Of a stretch of DNA of 64,000 nucleotides, positions 36,443-45,478 are shown piece by piece. Numbering within the stretch: the first letter of the stretch is position 1; every line of letters starts with the position of its first letter. A model generated the notes under the pieces. That model ran no database searches. It worked only from the letters and a program-made list of their open reading frames with translations, and was not told the DNA's origin. A program made the translations under genes and the position numbers. This DNA comes from Companilactobacillus heilongjiangensis (lineage in GTDB: Bacteria > Bacillota > Bacilli > Lactobacillales > Lactobacillaceae): contig NZ_CP012559.1 of the NCBI RefSeq assembly GCF_000831645.3, positions 1,612,001-1,676,000 of the forward strand, read 5' to 3'.

Positions 36443-36626
36443 CTAGCCTGAGGGTTCGAGGGATGGGGTCAGCAGTGATAGTGGTGTTAGGTCGGTGAAC
36501 TTCCGGCCTTACACCACAGGACGTATTTTGAGACGTGGTCTTCGGCTCAAAATCGAGGGTCGAGACCGCACTTTGGCTCGAGCCGGTCCCACAGCAGACC
36601 CCAATCCCTCGAATCCTCAGGCGGCA
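36443..36626 (-). repeat. Structured repeat copy R14
   Basis: Full copy of the CTAGCC...GGCGGC end type, directly after the guaC terminator. Outer arms at 36448-36470 and 36597-36620 pair over about 22 bases with one bulge and one mismatch; their sequence is unlike other copies except for distant likeness to R19. Confidence 0.9.
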
Positions 36627-36640
36627 TATTTAGACAAAAA

Positions 36641-36685
36641 GAAAAAGAAGCAGACGACTGGGTGTTCGTCAGCTTCTTTTTTTAT
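36641..36685 (-). terminator. Bidirectional terminator
   Basis: GAAGCAGACGA and TCGTCAGCTTC arms with T runs either way. It probably ends the leftward glycosyltransferase transcript. Confidence 0.75.
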
Positions 36686-36689
36686 GAAT

Positions 36690-36924
36690 GGGATAGTTCA
36701 TGTTCAATTTGATATAATCGGTTGTCCATCAAACAACTTTAGAAGTATCAAATTTATCATTACTGTAACACATTACCAGATAATTAAAAAGCGTGAAAAC
36801 TTTTAAGGTAAAAAAGATTTTTTCTAATTTTTTCAGACTATACATCTAGTAATGAACTACATTTGTCAGATATTTAAAAATTTGGTAGGACAATTTGTCT
36901 TTTTAAAATATCGGTTGCACTCGA
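36690..36924. other. AT-rich 3' region of the glycosyltransferase gene
   Basis: About 235 bases with no gene or clear signal recognised. Confidence 0.4.
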
Positions 36925-37893
36925 TTAATTATTCATCTGGCGAGTGGTAAAATGATGGATTCCTTTATTTCGTTCTTCGAACCCTTCAGTCTTGCTAACG
37001 ATAAATCTAGGACGATTGTTGACTTGATCCAAAACACGGCCTAAGTAACTGCCTAAAATTCCAATCGATAGCATCAATAATCCTAATGTAAACAAGAGAA
37101 TCGTTACGCCGACACCAGCTAAACTAAAACTTCCACTTGCAATCATATAGCCAAGTGAGAAAACACCACTGACCAATGGCACGATTGAAAAAATATTGAC
37201 GAATTGCAATGGTTTCATTGAGAAAGACGTAATTCCGTCCAAGGCTAACTTAACCATTTTGGAAAGTGGATACTTTGTTTCACCAGCAAGGCGCTCTTGA
37301 CGGTGATATTGCACACTAGTCTGCTTGAAACCAATCCAAGTAACTTGTCCACGGACAAATGGATCTTGTTCATGCAATTTCAACAATTGATGAATAGCTT
37401 TTCTATCCATTAGTCGAAAATCACCAGTATCAAGTGGCATGTCAATCGTGGCTAACTTCTTGAACGTCCGATAGAACATTTTAGCAGTGAATTTCTTGAA
37501 AAATGTCTCACCATCACGTTGCATTCGCTTGCCATAGACAATTTCATAACCTTCATTCCACTTCTTAATCATTTGCGGAATGACTTCTGGAGGGTCTTGC
37601 AAGTCAGCATCCATAACGACAACGGCATCCCCTTTGGTATATTGCAAACCAGCGGTAATGGCCAGTTGATGTCCAAAGTTACGGGAAAACTCGACCAACT
37701 TAATATTATCGTGTTGTTCAAGTGCACGTTTGATAATTCGAACTGATTTATCCTGTGATCCATCATCAACGAATATTAGTTCATATTTCTCTTCTTGTTG
37801 TTCGATATAATTTAATAACGTATCAATCGTCGCTTGAATCCCAGCCTCTTCATTAAAAACTGGTAGGACGATTGAAATTAATTGATCTTTCAT
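36925..37893 (-). CDS. Family 2 glycosyltransferase, polyprenyl-phosphate type (YkcC/GtrB-like)
   Basis: A 322-residue GT-A enzyme: VLPVFNEE at residue 9, FVDDGSQD near 41 and the metal motif DADLQDPPE near 95. Two C-terminal membrane helices follow (about residues 230-290). The form fits loading a sugar onto undecaprenyl phosphate. It lies downstream of a family-39 transferase gene in the same direction, which would use the lipid-linked sugar outside the membrane; Bacillus ykcB-ykcC is the matching pair. RBS AAAGGAAAG precedes the ATG. The sugar cannot be read from sequence. Confidence 0.88.
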   Translation of the reverse strand: MKDQLISIVLPVFNEEAGIQATIDTLLNYIEQQEEKYELIFVDDGSQDKSVRIIKRALEQHDNIKLVEFSRNFGHQLAITAGLQYTKGDAVVVMDADLQDPPEVIPQMIKKWNEGYEIVYGKRMQRDGETFFKKFTAKMFYRTFKKLATIDMPLDTGDFRLMDRKAIHQLLKLHEQDPFVRGQVTWIGFKQTSVQYHRQERLAGETKYPLSKMVKLALDGITSFSMKPLQFVNIFSIVPLVSGVFSLGYMIASGSFSLAGVGVTILLFTLGLLMLSIGILGSYLGRVLDQVNNRPRFIVSKTEGFEERNKGIHHFTTRQMNN

Positions 37894-37977
37894 AAGCGAG
37901 CTTTCCTTTCATTGATTGATTCGTTTGAAAGTTAGTGTGCCTCAACTGCTGACGATATTATTGTCAACATCCGAAAA

Positions 37978-38001
37978 AATACTCTCAGCTCTGGAGACGC
38001 C
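37978..38001 (-). repeat. Repeat remnant R15
   Basis: AATACTCTCAGCTCTGGAGACG: the last arm plus the GCCGTCTCC end (minus sense, slightly altered), two bases beyond the mannosyltransferase-like gene's stop codon. The rest is missing. Confidence 0.75.
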
Positions 38002-38003
38002 AA

Positions 38004-40427
38004 CTACTTGTAGATACTTGATAAATCGTAAAGTGTACCTGACTGACCACCAGGTCCACCCATGCCACCACCCATTGATGGTGTACCAGATTTACCGGAT
38101 TTCTTCATTTGTGCTTTCATTTTCTTGAGTTGTGCTTTAGTCAACTTCTTCTTACCTGTTGGTGCCTTAGTACCAGATGGTGCTTTGGTGCCACTAGGTG
38201 CTGTTCCTGAAGGAGCTTGACCACTGTTAGAACCACTTGGCTTAGCAGGTGGTGTTGAACTAGAACTTGAACCGGATGAGCCAGGAGCTGTTCCACTTGG
38301 AGCTTGTCCAGTTGTACTTGCAGAACTTACTTCTGAAGCTACAGTAACTGAACTGGAGTTATTCGTTGCAGTACTACTACTATTAGATAATTTAACTTTC
38401 TTGGCATGTTTCTTGATCCATGAAACAATCTCGCTATTATTACCACCAGTTTTACCACCGGAATAGTAATACTTAATCTTGCCTTCTTTAACAAGTTTCT
38501 TAAATTGCTTCAAAGTAATCGCATTATCAGTTCCGTTAAATCCACCCATTGCCATAACAGCTTTACCGGTAGAAATAATATATGGTGCAGCGGTACTTGA
38601 ATCATCGGTTGCGAATAAGTATTCAGCATTACCTTGATGTTTTTCAAGATATTTAAGCAAAGTTGAATCCACTTTGGAATCTCCCATGCCACCGCCACCA
38701 CCTGCGGCTGATAATAATGATGGACCAGCACTTGGAATACCGTCACTTGAGCCAGCTAAAGTTGGAGTTAATGACCACCACGTTGGAGCCAACATGACGA
38801 TAATCAAGGCGGCTATCGGCCAAACGCGTTTGTTCTTTAGACGAATGGCAATCCAAGGCAATACGAACAGTGGAATTGAGATAATGATCCCGGCAATCAA
38901 CAATACCCAAGCTAATGTTGGATAATAATCCGTCAAATACCAAGCTTGCAAAATACTTGTCGACAAAATCGAAACTGGTAAAAGCATTGACCAAATTGAC
39001 TTTTCACGCCACTGCTTAATCATGGTATAAATTCCAACTCCGGCTAAAACTGCCATCGCTGGAGCTAACATGATTGTGTAATATGGATGGAAGAAACTGG
39101 CAACGGAGAAGAATCCCGCTACTGGAACCATCCAACCAAGCCATAGCCAGAGTTCTTTTCTTTGATTATTAAGCGAATACCATTTTTTCTTAGGGTCTCG
39201 ATAGTAAATGTAACTAGAAATTACGCCAAAAACTGCCAGTAACATCAACCAACTAATTTGAGGTCCCAATTCTTTTTGAAGCAATCTGAATGGTCCAGCT
39301 GTACCAATATTAAAGGCACCGCCACCGGCACCACCTGTACCATTTCCACCACCAGTTGCTTTAGTTCCTCCAGGTCCACCTTTGGCTGAACCAGATGGCT
39401 TAGCTGGAGGCATTCCATTAGCAGATTTCTTTGATCCACTTGGAGTTGTTGGAGCATTACTTGAAGACTTCATACCACTAGGTTTCTTAGACCTACTGCC
39501 ACTTGGCGGCGTCATTGATTTATTGTTGCCCTTTTTAGAAGAACTGTTACCCATACCAGGAAAAGCTCCACCAGTACCAGTAGTTTGACCAAGTAAACGT
39601 TGGGTACCGTTATATCCAAAGGCCAATTCCAAAGCTGAGTTTGTTTCCGAACCACCTTCATAAGGACGACTACTTGAATTAGTCATATCAACTGACAAAG
39701 GCCAGAATAAGGTGAAGACCGCTAGAAAAATTGTTGCAATTGATAAGTGTACCAATTTCTTCTTCCAATTGACTTTCGCTGCTAACCAATAATAAAGGTA
39801 TAGTGCCGGCGAAATCATGAAAGCTTGTAACATTTTGATATTGAATGAAAAGCCCATTAAGGCAAATCCAATCCAAAGATAACGTTGCTGCTCCTTTAAC
39901 ACAGCTTTTTGCACAAACCAGATTGACAACAATAGGAAGAACACTAAAGTGGCATCCATATTATTAGTTCTGGAATCAGCTACCACGATTGGTGTTAGAG
40001 TCATAATCAAGGACGCAATTCGAGCTGGAATTCTACCAAAACGTTTTGACACCAGATTGTAGATCAAATATACCGAGCCAATTCCAAAGAGAATCGACGG
40101 TAAAACGACACTCCAACCATGTACACCAAAAATTTTGGCACTGATAGTCATAAACCAGAGAGCTACCGGAGGCTTATCAACTGTAATGAACCCCGCAGGA
40201 TCAAAACTGGCATACCAGAAATTTTTAAAACTTTTCGTCATACTGACAATTGCAGCGGTGTAGAAGCTATTAGCTTCCCCTGCCTCCCAAATGTTCCAAG
40301 CATACAAGAATGCTGCCAGGATCAAAATGGCAATTAACCAGTAATCATACTTAATATTTCTTAACTTATTGAAAAAACTAAATTTTTCATTTTTCTGAAC
40401 ACGTGTGGATTCTTTTGATTCCATCAT
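38004..40427 (-). CDS. Family 39 glycosyltransferase (YkcB/PMT-like) with low-complexity insert and tail
   Basis: An 807-residue polytopic membrane protein. The N-terminus has the PMT/ArnT layout: helix 1 at about 30-48, then GEANSFYTAAI and the acidic DKPPVALW loop needed for lipid-phosphate sugar donors. About 12 helices run to residue 560. Two regions are odd: a Gly/Ser/Pro/Lys-rich insert at about 290-370 and a tail after about 690 built from PSGTAPSGTKAPSGTK-like repeats, both likely outside the membrane. Between them is a globular extracellular part. It probably transfers a sugar from polyprenyl phosphate made by the gene downstream. Confidence 0.86.
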   Translation of the reverse strand: MMESKESTRVQKNEKFSFFNKLRNIKYDYWLIAILILAAFLYAWNIWEAGEANSFYTAAIVSMTKSFKNFWYASFDPAGFITVDKPPVALWFMTISAKIFGVHGWSVVLPSILFGIGSVYLIYNLVSKRFGRIPARIASLIMTLTPIVVADSRTNNMDATLVFFLLLSIWFVQKAVLKEQQRYLWIGFALMGFSFNIKMLQAFMISPALYLYYWLAAKVNWKKKLVHLSIATIFLAVFTLFWPLSVDMTNSSSRPYEGGSETNSALELAFGYNGTQRLLGQTTGTGGAFPGMGNSSSKKGNNKSMTPPSGSRSKKPSGMKSSSNAPTTPSGSKKSANGMPPAKPSGSAKGGPGGTKATGGGNGTGGAGGGAFNIGTAGPFRLLQKELGPQISWLMLLAVFGVISSYIYYRDPKKKWYSLNNQRKELWLWLGWMVPVAGFFSVASFFHPYYTIMLAPAMAVLAGVGIYTMIKQWREKSIWSMLLPVSILSTSILQAWYLTDYYPTLAWVLLIAGIIISIPLFVLPWIAIRLKNKRVWPIAALIIVMLAPTWWSLTPTLAGSSDGIPSAGPSLLSAAGGGGGMGDSKVDSTLLKYLEKHQGNAEYLFATDDSSTAAPYIISTGKAVMAMGGFNGTDNAITLKQFKKLVKEGKIKYYYSGGKTGGNNSEIVSWIKKHAKKVKLSNSSSTATNNSSSVTVASEVSSASTTGQAPSGTAPGSSGSSSSSTPPAKPSGSNSGQAPSGTAPSGTKAPSGTKAPTGKKKLTKAQLKKMKAQMKKSGKSGTPSMGGGMGGPGGQSGTLYDLSSIYK

Positions 40428-40443
40428 TTATCTTCTCCTATCT

Positions 40444-40530
40444 CTAAAAAGCTATATTTACAAAAAAACAAATGATTGAATAAACAAATATTGAAAATAA
40501 GATTGGCTTTAATTGCAAATTATTTTTCAT
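40444..40530 (-). CDS. Putative 28-residue membrane peptide upstream of the family 39 transferase
   Basis: ATG at 40530 with AAAGGAATT about 10 bases upstream. The product begins MKNNLQLKPILF and is one hydrophobic helix (ILFSIFVYSIICFFV). It ends 14 bases before the ribosome site region of the transferase gene, so it would be co-transcribed. Too short for family assignment; it may be a small partner or a translated leader. Confidence 0.5.
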   Translation of the reverse strand: MKNNLQLKPILFSIFVYSIICFFVNIAF

Positions 40531-40647
40531 CTGTTTTAATTCCTTTCTTAACAACAGGGACAAGATTAGACAAACTAACTTAAATTAAGCTTAAATCGAA
40601 ATTTATGCTTTATAATTATGAGTAAATAATAGTGGCTATTTAAATAT

Positions 40648-40831
40648 GCCGTCTCCGGCGCTGATAGTATTCCCCTGCTGTGCGGAACGGCTCGAGCCAA
40701 AGAACGGTCTCGAACCTCGGTTTGAATCCTTGCAAAAAACGCAAGTATCCAAACTCGTCCGGTGGTGTAATGGCTAAAGCCATAACGCCACTTCCACTGC
40801 GAGTAAATACTATCAGCGCCTCCGACTAGTT
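40648..40831 (+). repeat. Structured repeat copy R16
   Basis: Full copy in the divergent region between the transferase and the response regulator. Outer arms GGCGCTGATAGTATT and AATACTATCAGCGCC are perfect. Hairpin 2 is shortened to TTGC/GCAA with matched flanking changes. Confidence 0.9.
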
Positions 40832-40942
40832 ATTTCTTTTCTAATTGGATATAAAAAGTTTAGATAATTTATGGAAACTACTGATTTAACCTCATTTCTA
40901 ATGAATTAGTAGATATTCGGATTGTAATAAAAAATGATGGAA

Positions 40943-40982
40943 TATACTCAGTAATTCACATCTCTGGAGACGGGAGACGGCT
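40943..40982 (-). repeat. Repeat remnant R17
   Basis: TCTCTGGAGACGGGAGACGG carries the GCCGTCTCC end (minus sense) with a short duplication of GAGACGG; the preceding ATATACTCAG is a weak arm remnant. It abuts the response regulator's ribosome site. Confidence 0.6.
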
Positions 40983-41005
40983 AAACATTAATAAAGGAGT
41001 GCTTT

Positions 41006-41698
41006 ATGTCAAATAACATTAGAATTTTGGTAGTTGAGGATGATGAAAACTTAGCTAATAATATTGCTTCCTTCCTATCTGATTTTTCTGAAGTCGATAT
41101 TGAAAACGATGGTCTTAGTGGTAAATTTGCGGCTACCGAAGATGTCTACGATTTAATAATTTTGGATATCATGTTGCCAGAAATGAACGGTTATGATGTG
41201 CTGAAAAATATTCGTAACGATAAAATTAATACACCTGTTTTAATCTTGACTGCCAAAGCTGAAATTGACGATAAAATCCATGGTTTCAACCTTGGAGCTG
41301 ACGATTATCTGACTAAGCCCTTCCACCGTGAGGAGTTGCAAGCTCGTGTTAAGGCGCTCTTGAAACGGAGTGGTATCTTAGCTGATGATTCAATCTTAAA
41401 AATTAAAAATCTTGAAGTAAATTTGAATAACCATGAGATTGACGCTGCTGGCGAACAAATTGCACTCAATGGTAAGGAATATGATTTATTAGTTTATTTA
41501 TTGCAAAATAAAAATACTATTCTAACTAAAGACCAAATTTTCGAACGTATCTGGGGCTTTGACTCTGACACATCAATTACCGTTGTTGAAGTGTATATGA
41601 GTAATTTGCGCAAAAAGCTACGTCCTTCAAAGAATGATAATTTAATCAAGACGATTAGAAATGTTGGGTATATTTTCCAAGATGACACAGAAAACTAG
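41006..41698 (+). CDS. OmpR/PhoB-type response regulator
   Basis: A 230-residue two-domain regulator. The receiver has the acidic pair VVEDDE, the phospho-acceptor Asp in LIILDIMLPEMNG (near residue 53), the Thr in LTAKAE and Lys in TKPF. A winged-helix DNA-binding domain covers about 130-225 (EYDLLVYLLQNKN...VEVYMSNLRKKL). RBS AAAGGAG precedes the ATG. It overlaps the start of the kinase gene, so the two are coupled. The divergent glycosyltransferase genes are the nearest candidate targets. Confidence 0.95.
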   Translation: MSNNIRILVVEDDENLANNIASFLSDFSEVDIENDGLSGKFAATEDVYDLIILDIMLPEMNGYDVLKNIRNDKINTPVLILTAKAEIDDKIHGFNLGADDYLTKPFHREELQARVKALLKRSGILADDSILKIKNLEVNLNNHEIDAAGEQIALNGKEYDLLVYLLQNKNTILTKDQIFERIWGFDSDTSITVVEVYMSNLRKKLRPSKNDNLIKTIRNVGYIFQDDTEN

Positions 41699-42995
41699 AC
41701 AAAATAAAATCACCCGCCGCCAGCAATTTAAACTCTTTCTATCAATCATGGGCGCCTTTGCGATTCTCTTTTTGACACTTGGGATTATCATTTTCAACCT
41801 CTTCCAGTCATCAACTTATCACAGCATTGATAAGGATATCCGTAACCAAGTCACTGCCATTCAAAAGCAACCGAATATGGCAAAACGAGTTGGCCCTGCT
41901 CTCAACCACCAAATGAATAAAAATAAAAAACCAGACCCCAAAGCTCCATTTCAAGCTTCGATTCTGGTTTTTGATGATAAAGGCAAATTACTAAACAAGA
42001 CTAGCCTTGGTAATCGCTATTCTGTTCTAAAAAATATTAAATTACGTAAAAAAAACGTTAACGTGAAACAAACATTGCTCGTCAATAAAATGAGTTTTCG
42101 TTCAATATTGATTAAGGTTTCTAAAAAGAACAATAATCCCATGTATGCCGGTAATTATATTCTAATCATGCAGAATATTGATACACAAATCCAAGCAATT
42201 AATAACTTTGAAGAAATATTAATTATTACTTTCTTTATATTCTGGATCATTGCTCTGGTTATTTCTTACTTCCTAGCTCGTATCAATATGTTGCCGATTG
42301 TTAAATCGTGGAAGCAGCAAACTGAATTCGTCAACGACGCTGCCCATGAATTGCGTACGCCACTGACAATTATTCAGGGAAAGTTGGAGTACATGCTGAC
42401 GAAGCCAAATAAAACTATTCTTGATGAAGCCGAAGCAATCTCTGTTTCATTGGATGAAGTTAGCCGACTAAACTCATTGACCAATAATCTATTAGTTTTG
42501 GCTCGTTCGGATTCAGCTACCACGAAGTATAATTTTGAAATGACTACGCCAGACTTTTTCTTAAAAGATCCTATTGAACCTTTCAAGGATATCATCAATT
42601 CTCAATCAAAAGTCTTTCAAATCAACCTTTATCACACACCGACACTTTATTTGGACCGTGATAAAATTAAGCAATTATTGATCATTCTTTTGGATAACGC
42701 CACCAAATACACGCCTAAAAATGGCACTATTAAGATTTACGATCAGGTTGAAGGTGCAAAATATCAACTTGTTATTTCCGATACCGGTATTGGTATTAAC
42801 GACAAAGATAAAGATAAGATTTTTGGACGTTTCTATCGAGTTGATAAATCACGTAATAGCAATAGCGGTGGTCACGGCTTGGGTCTAGCCATCGCCAAAC
42901 AAATCGTCGATATCCACCACGGACACATTTTTGTACGCGATAATTTGCCTCAAGGCAGTGAATTCGTCGTTGAACTTCCAATCAAACACAACTAA
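41682..42995 (+). CDS. Sensor histidine kinase
   Basis: A 437-residue membrane kinase. One helix lies near residues 20-43, followed by an extracellular sensor of about 130 residues (Lys-rich, no named domain) and a second helix near 180-200. The HisKA box is NDAAHELRTPLTIIQG with the phospho-His. N box LLDNATKY, G1 SDTGIGI, F box FGRFYRVD and G2 GGHGLGLAIAK are all intact. I use the ATG at 41682, giving a 17-base overlap with the regulator; an ATG seven codons earlier is possible. Partner of the upstream regulator. Confidence 0.93.
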   Translation: MTQKTRQNKITRRQQFKLFLSIMGAFAILFLTLGIIIFNLFQSSTYHSIDKDIRNQVTAIQKQPNMAKRVGPALNHQMNKNKKPDPKAPFQASILVFDDKGKLLNKTSLGNRYSVLKNIKLRKKNVNVKQTLLVNKMSFRSILIKVSKKNNNPMYAGNYILIMQNIDTQIQAINNFEEILIITFFIFWIIALVISYFLARINMLPIVKSWKQQTEFVNDAAHELRTPLTIIQGKLEYMLTKPNKTILDEAEAISVSLDEVSRLNSLTNNLLVLARSDSATTKYNFEMTTPDFFLKDPIEPFKDIINSQSKVFQINLYHTPTLYLDRDKIKQLLIILLDNATKYTPKNGTIKIYDQVEGAKYQLVISDTGIGINDKDKDKIFGRFYRVDKSRNSNSGGHGLGLAIAKQIVDIHHGHIFVRDNLPQGSEFVVELPIKHN

Positions 42996-43012
42996 TAAAG
43001 AGGTATTAATTC

Positions 43013-43459
43013 ATGGATAAAGAAAAAATTAAAAAATACTGGTTCGACTTTTTAAAAGACAAGAATCCACTTGACTACCCTCTAGGCGACATCACGCTCT
43101 TTGGTGGCGATGATCCTGACACATTGGCCCAATTAGTTTACAAAGGCACTAAAACTGCCACTACCTCTTCATACGCTCTGTACGAACCAACAGAATACAT
43201 GCCTCAAGTTGGTGACTACAACATTATTTTAGACGGTCAAGAAAATCCACTCTGTATTACGAAAACACTTGTAACTGAAGTTGTCCCTTTCAATCAAGTC
43301 AGTGCTGAGCATGCTTACCATGAAGGTGAAGATTCACGGACGCTGGAAGAATGGCGCAAAGTTCATGAACATTTCTTTAGAGAAGAATATAAAGAATTTG
43401 GTCAAGAATTTACTTTCGATATGCCCTGCTTGTGTGAAGTATTTGAACGTATATATTAA
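43013..43459 (+). CDS. ASCH domain protein
   Basis: A 148-residue protein with an ASCH fold of the YqfB/EVE-like RNA-binding superfamily. The conserved start of the domain is LVYKGTKTATTS (near residue 45), followed by the VGDYNIILD strand and ITKTLVTEV. ASCH proteins are thought to bind RNA or nucleotides; some are amidohydrolases. AAAGAGGT lies upstream of the ATG, 17 bases after the kinase stop codon, so it is likely the third gene of the two-component operon, though that does not prove a shared role. Confidence 0.86.
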   Translation: MDKEKIKKYWFDFLKDKNPLDYPLGDITLFGGDDPDTLAQLVYKGTKTATTSSYALYEPTEYMPQVGDYNIILDGQENPLCITKTLVTEVVPFNQVSAEHAYHEGEDSRTLEEWRKVHEHFFREEYKEFGQEFTFDMPCLCEVFERIY

Positions 43460-43496
43460 AAAAAGTTTGAGACTTAATTAGCCTCAAACTTTTTTA
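43460..43496. terminator. Convergent terminator
   Basis: AAAAAGTTTGAG and CTCAAACTTTTT arms; serves the ASCH gene rightward and mscL leftward. Confidence 0.85.
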
Positions 43497-43889
43497 CTTG
43501 TCAGATTTTTCATCCAAAGATTCTGAAATTTTCTTAAGATACATAACAATTTCTTCTTCCTTCGAATCGTCCTCTGCTTCTGTTTCTTCCTCTTCTTCAC
43601 GACCCTTGATAATCTTATTCATCATTTTGACTAACAAGAACACTACAAAGGCAATGATCAAGAAATTAATGATGGACTCAATGAAAGTCCCATATTTGAA
43701 TGTTGCATCCCCAACTTTGAATACCAAGTTACTGAGATCAATTTTTCCTAAAAACAAACCAATCAGTGGATTAATCAAGTTGCTAACTAATGATTGAACG
43801 ATTGCTGTAAAAGCAGCACCCATAATGACACCGACAGCCAAGTCCATCACATTTCCACGACTAATGAAGTCTTTAAATTCTTTTATCAT
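43494..43889 (-). CDS. mscL: Large-conductance mechanosensitive channel
   Basis: A 131-residue channel subunit that opens under high membrane tension to release solutes. An amphipathic N-terminal helix ([13 protein letters not shown]) is followed by TM1 with the gate segment [18 protein letters not shown], an outer loop and TM2 (about 68-90). The cytoplasmic tail is strongly acidic ([18 protein letters not shown]), longer than in many orthologues. RBS TTAGGAGA precedes the ATG. Monocistronic. Confidence 0.96.
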   Translation of the reverse strand: MIKEFKDFISRGNVMDLAVGVIMGAAFTAIVQSLVSNLINPLIGLFLGKIDLSNLVFKVGDATFKYGTFIESIINFLIIAFVVFLLVKMMNKIIKGREEEEETEAEDDSKEEEIVMYLKKISESLDEKSDK

Positions 43890-44055
43890 ATTCCCAATCT
43901 CCTAAAAATGATTTCTACCCCTAATTATGAATGTTTACCAGCGTTTTGTGCAAATTTTTCGCCGGAATATTCTATACGTATCGTCAAAAAAGTTCATTTT
44001 AAACTGAGTTTTGAAAAGCTTTTCATTTATAATTGATATGAAAGGCCGTGAAAGT

Positions 44056-44442
44056 ATGAATAAATTTGATATTTATAAAATGATTCTAGAAATTATCTCC
44101 GAAAAAAATCCCAAGGATTTCCAAGAACTATTAGACGATGCTCAAAAGTACCAAATCGTTAAAGACTACATTGCCAGCGACAATCCCAATCAATTTCTGA
44201 TCCAAGACTTGCAAGATTACGTAATCAGCATGGTCAATGATGGCTTGATTGCAGGAATTATTAGTCCCTTGAAGTACGTTACTTTAATTAAGATCAACGG
44301 TCTAACTATTGAGGGATTCCAATATCTCAAGAAAATGAAGGAAGACGACGTTGAAAAAGAAGTTAAGGCTATCTTAGATAGTAATAACCAACCAGTAAAT
44401 CCTAAGACATTAACATCGGCATTGTCTTCACTAATATTTTAA
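44056..44442 (+). CDS. YjcQ-like winged-helix protein
   Basis: A 128-residue cytoplasmic protein. The pattern of an N-terminal helix (MNKFDIYKMILEIISEKNP), a DYVISMVNDGLIAGI block, a short beta part (VTLIKINGLTIEGFQYL) and a helical tail matches the YjcQ winged-helix fold found in prophages and elements. Start at ATG 44056 with AAAGGCCGTGAAAG upstream; the frame opens earlier without a site. It may mark the left side of the degraded island. Assignment is moderate. Confidence 0.6.
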   Translation: MNKFDIYKMILEIISEKNPKDFQELLDDAQKYQIVKDYIASDNPNQFLIQDLQDYVISMVNDGLIAGIISPLKYVTLIKINGLTIEGFQYLKKMKEDDVEKEVKAILDSNNQPVNPKTLTSALSSLIF

Positions 44443-44536
44443 TTATTACGAACGGAATAAAAAAGTTTCCATATTGAATCTTTACCGATTCTAAGCTGTA
44501 AGCACTATTTGTAATTTTAATTGCTTTTTCATCCTT

Positions 44537-44555
44537 TTATCACAATATATGATAA
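44537..44555. promoter_or_regulatory. Operator of the XRE regulator
   Basis: TTATCA and TGATAA, perfect arms with a seven-base spacer, over the likely promoter about 30-50 bases upstream of the XRE gene. Fits autoregulation by a phage-type repressor. Confidence 0.55.
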
Positions 44556-44585
44556 TTTATTACTTGTAAGGAGTTGGGTGTATAC

Positions 44586-44897
44586 ATGACAACTGGACAA
44601 CGCATAGCAAAATTAAGGATAAAAAAGGGCCTATCACAACCACAATTAGCAGACATTTTACATTTAAGTCAAAGTAGCGTAGCTATGTGGGAATCAGATA
44701 AGCGTAATGTCAGCAATAAAGATTTAAAAAATTTATCTAAGTATTTTAAAGTTTCTATAGACTACCTGCTTGAAAATAGTGAAGAACCGACTTTATTAGC
44801 AAACCATTTGGATATTGACTATAAAAACCTCTCACCTTATCAAAAACAACAAGTAGACAATTTTATAAATTTTATAAGAAATCAAGATAAAGATTAG
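44586..44897 (+). CDS. XRE family (phage repressor-like) regulator
   Basis: A 103-residue protein with a Cro/CI helix-turn-helix at residues 4-60 (RIAKLRIKKGLSQPQLADIL, then LSQSSVAMWESDKRNVS). A short helical tail gives dimerisation at most; there is no peptidase domain. The ATG at 44586 lies 12 bases after AAGGAG; a TTG adjoining that site is too close. A matching inverted repeat lies at its promoter. It opens a rightward run of two unknown genes, so it probably controls them. Confidence 0.88.
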   Translation: MTTGQRIAKLRIKKGLSQPQLADILHLSQSSVAMWESDKRNVSNKDLKNLSKYFKVSIDYLLENSEEPTLLANHLDIDYKNLSPYQKQQVDNFINFIRNQDKD

Positions 44898-44980
44898 AAA
44901 TGCACAGATAAACAAATTTGAATATTCACAAAATAATCAATACTATTATTATTAAAATGTTTAATCAAGGAGACAAAAAT

Positions 44981-45478
44981 ATGGAAAATCCATTTGACAA
45001 ATACGCTATACTTAATGATCCGAGCGTTGTAAAGTTCGATATTAAATTAGTTAATGGAAAATTAAATGTTGAATCTACTGACGATTCAAACGTAAAGTTA
45101 AATCTAACTGCCGATATCTACATTCCTTTCGGGGGTCATACAATTAAATCACTCGACTTCAATTTGTATACCATGAATGATAAATTGGACACTGAAAATT
45201 CAAACGATACTACCTACTTAAAACCAATTATGGGATTAAAAACAAACGTTAGTAGAATCAGAAAATCCAATAATCTAAAATTAAGGTCTGAAAATGGTAT
45301 TTTTAAATTGAACTATAATTTTGAATTTACCTCTCCGTTTATTGGAACCGATTTTAACTTGCTTGGAATCAATATCGTTACTAATAATGAGTCCATGAAA
45401 AATGGAGAAATAACAAAGAAAAATATTTTTACTACTGTTATTCCTACATATTATCTTGAAGGGGATAGCGATGAATAA
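44981..45478 (+). CDS. Unknown protein of the XRE-linked island
   Basis: A 165-residue soluble protein with alternating polar/hydrophobic strands (VKFDIKLVNGKLNVES, VKLNLTADIYIPFGG, SLDFNLYTMNDKL), suggesting an all-beta fold. The ATG at 44981 has AAGGAGA upstream. I cannot name a family; a SecB-like or other beta chaperone fold came to mind but is not supported by any motif. Its end overlaps the next gene by eight bases, so the two products are made together. Base composition is more AT-rich than the neighbours, consistent with transfer. Confidence 0.65.
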   Translation: MENPFDKYAILNDPSVVKFDIKLVNGKLNVESTDDSNVKLNLTADIYIPFGGHTIKSLDFNLYTMNDKLDTENSNDTTYLKPIMGLKTNVSRIRKSNNLKLRSENGIFKLNYNFEFTSPFIGTDFNLLGINIVTNNESMKNGEITKKNIFTTVIPTYYLEGDSDE

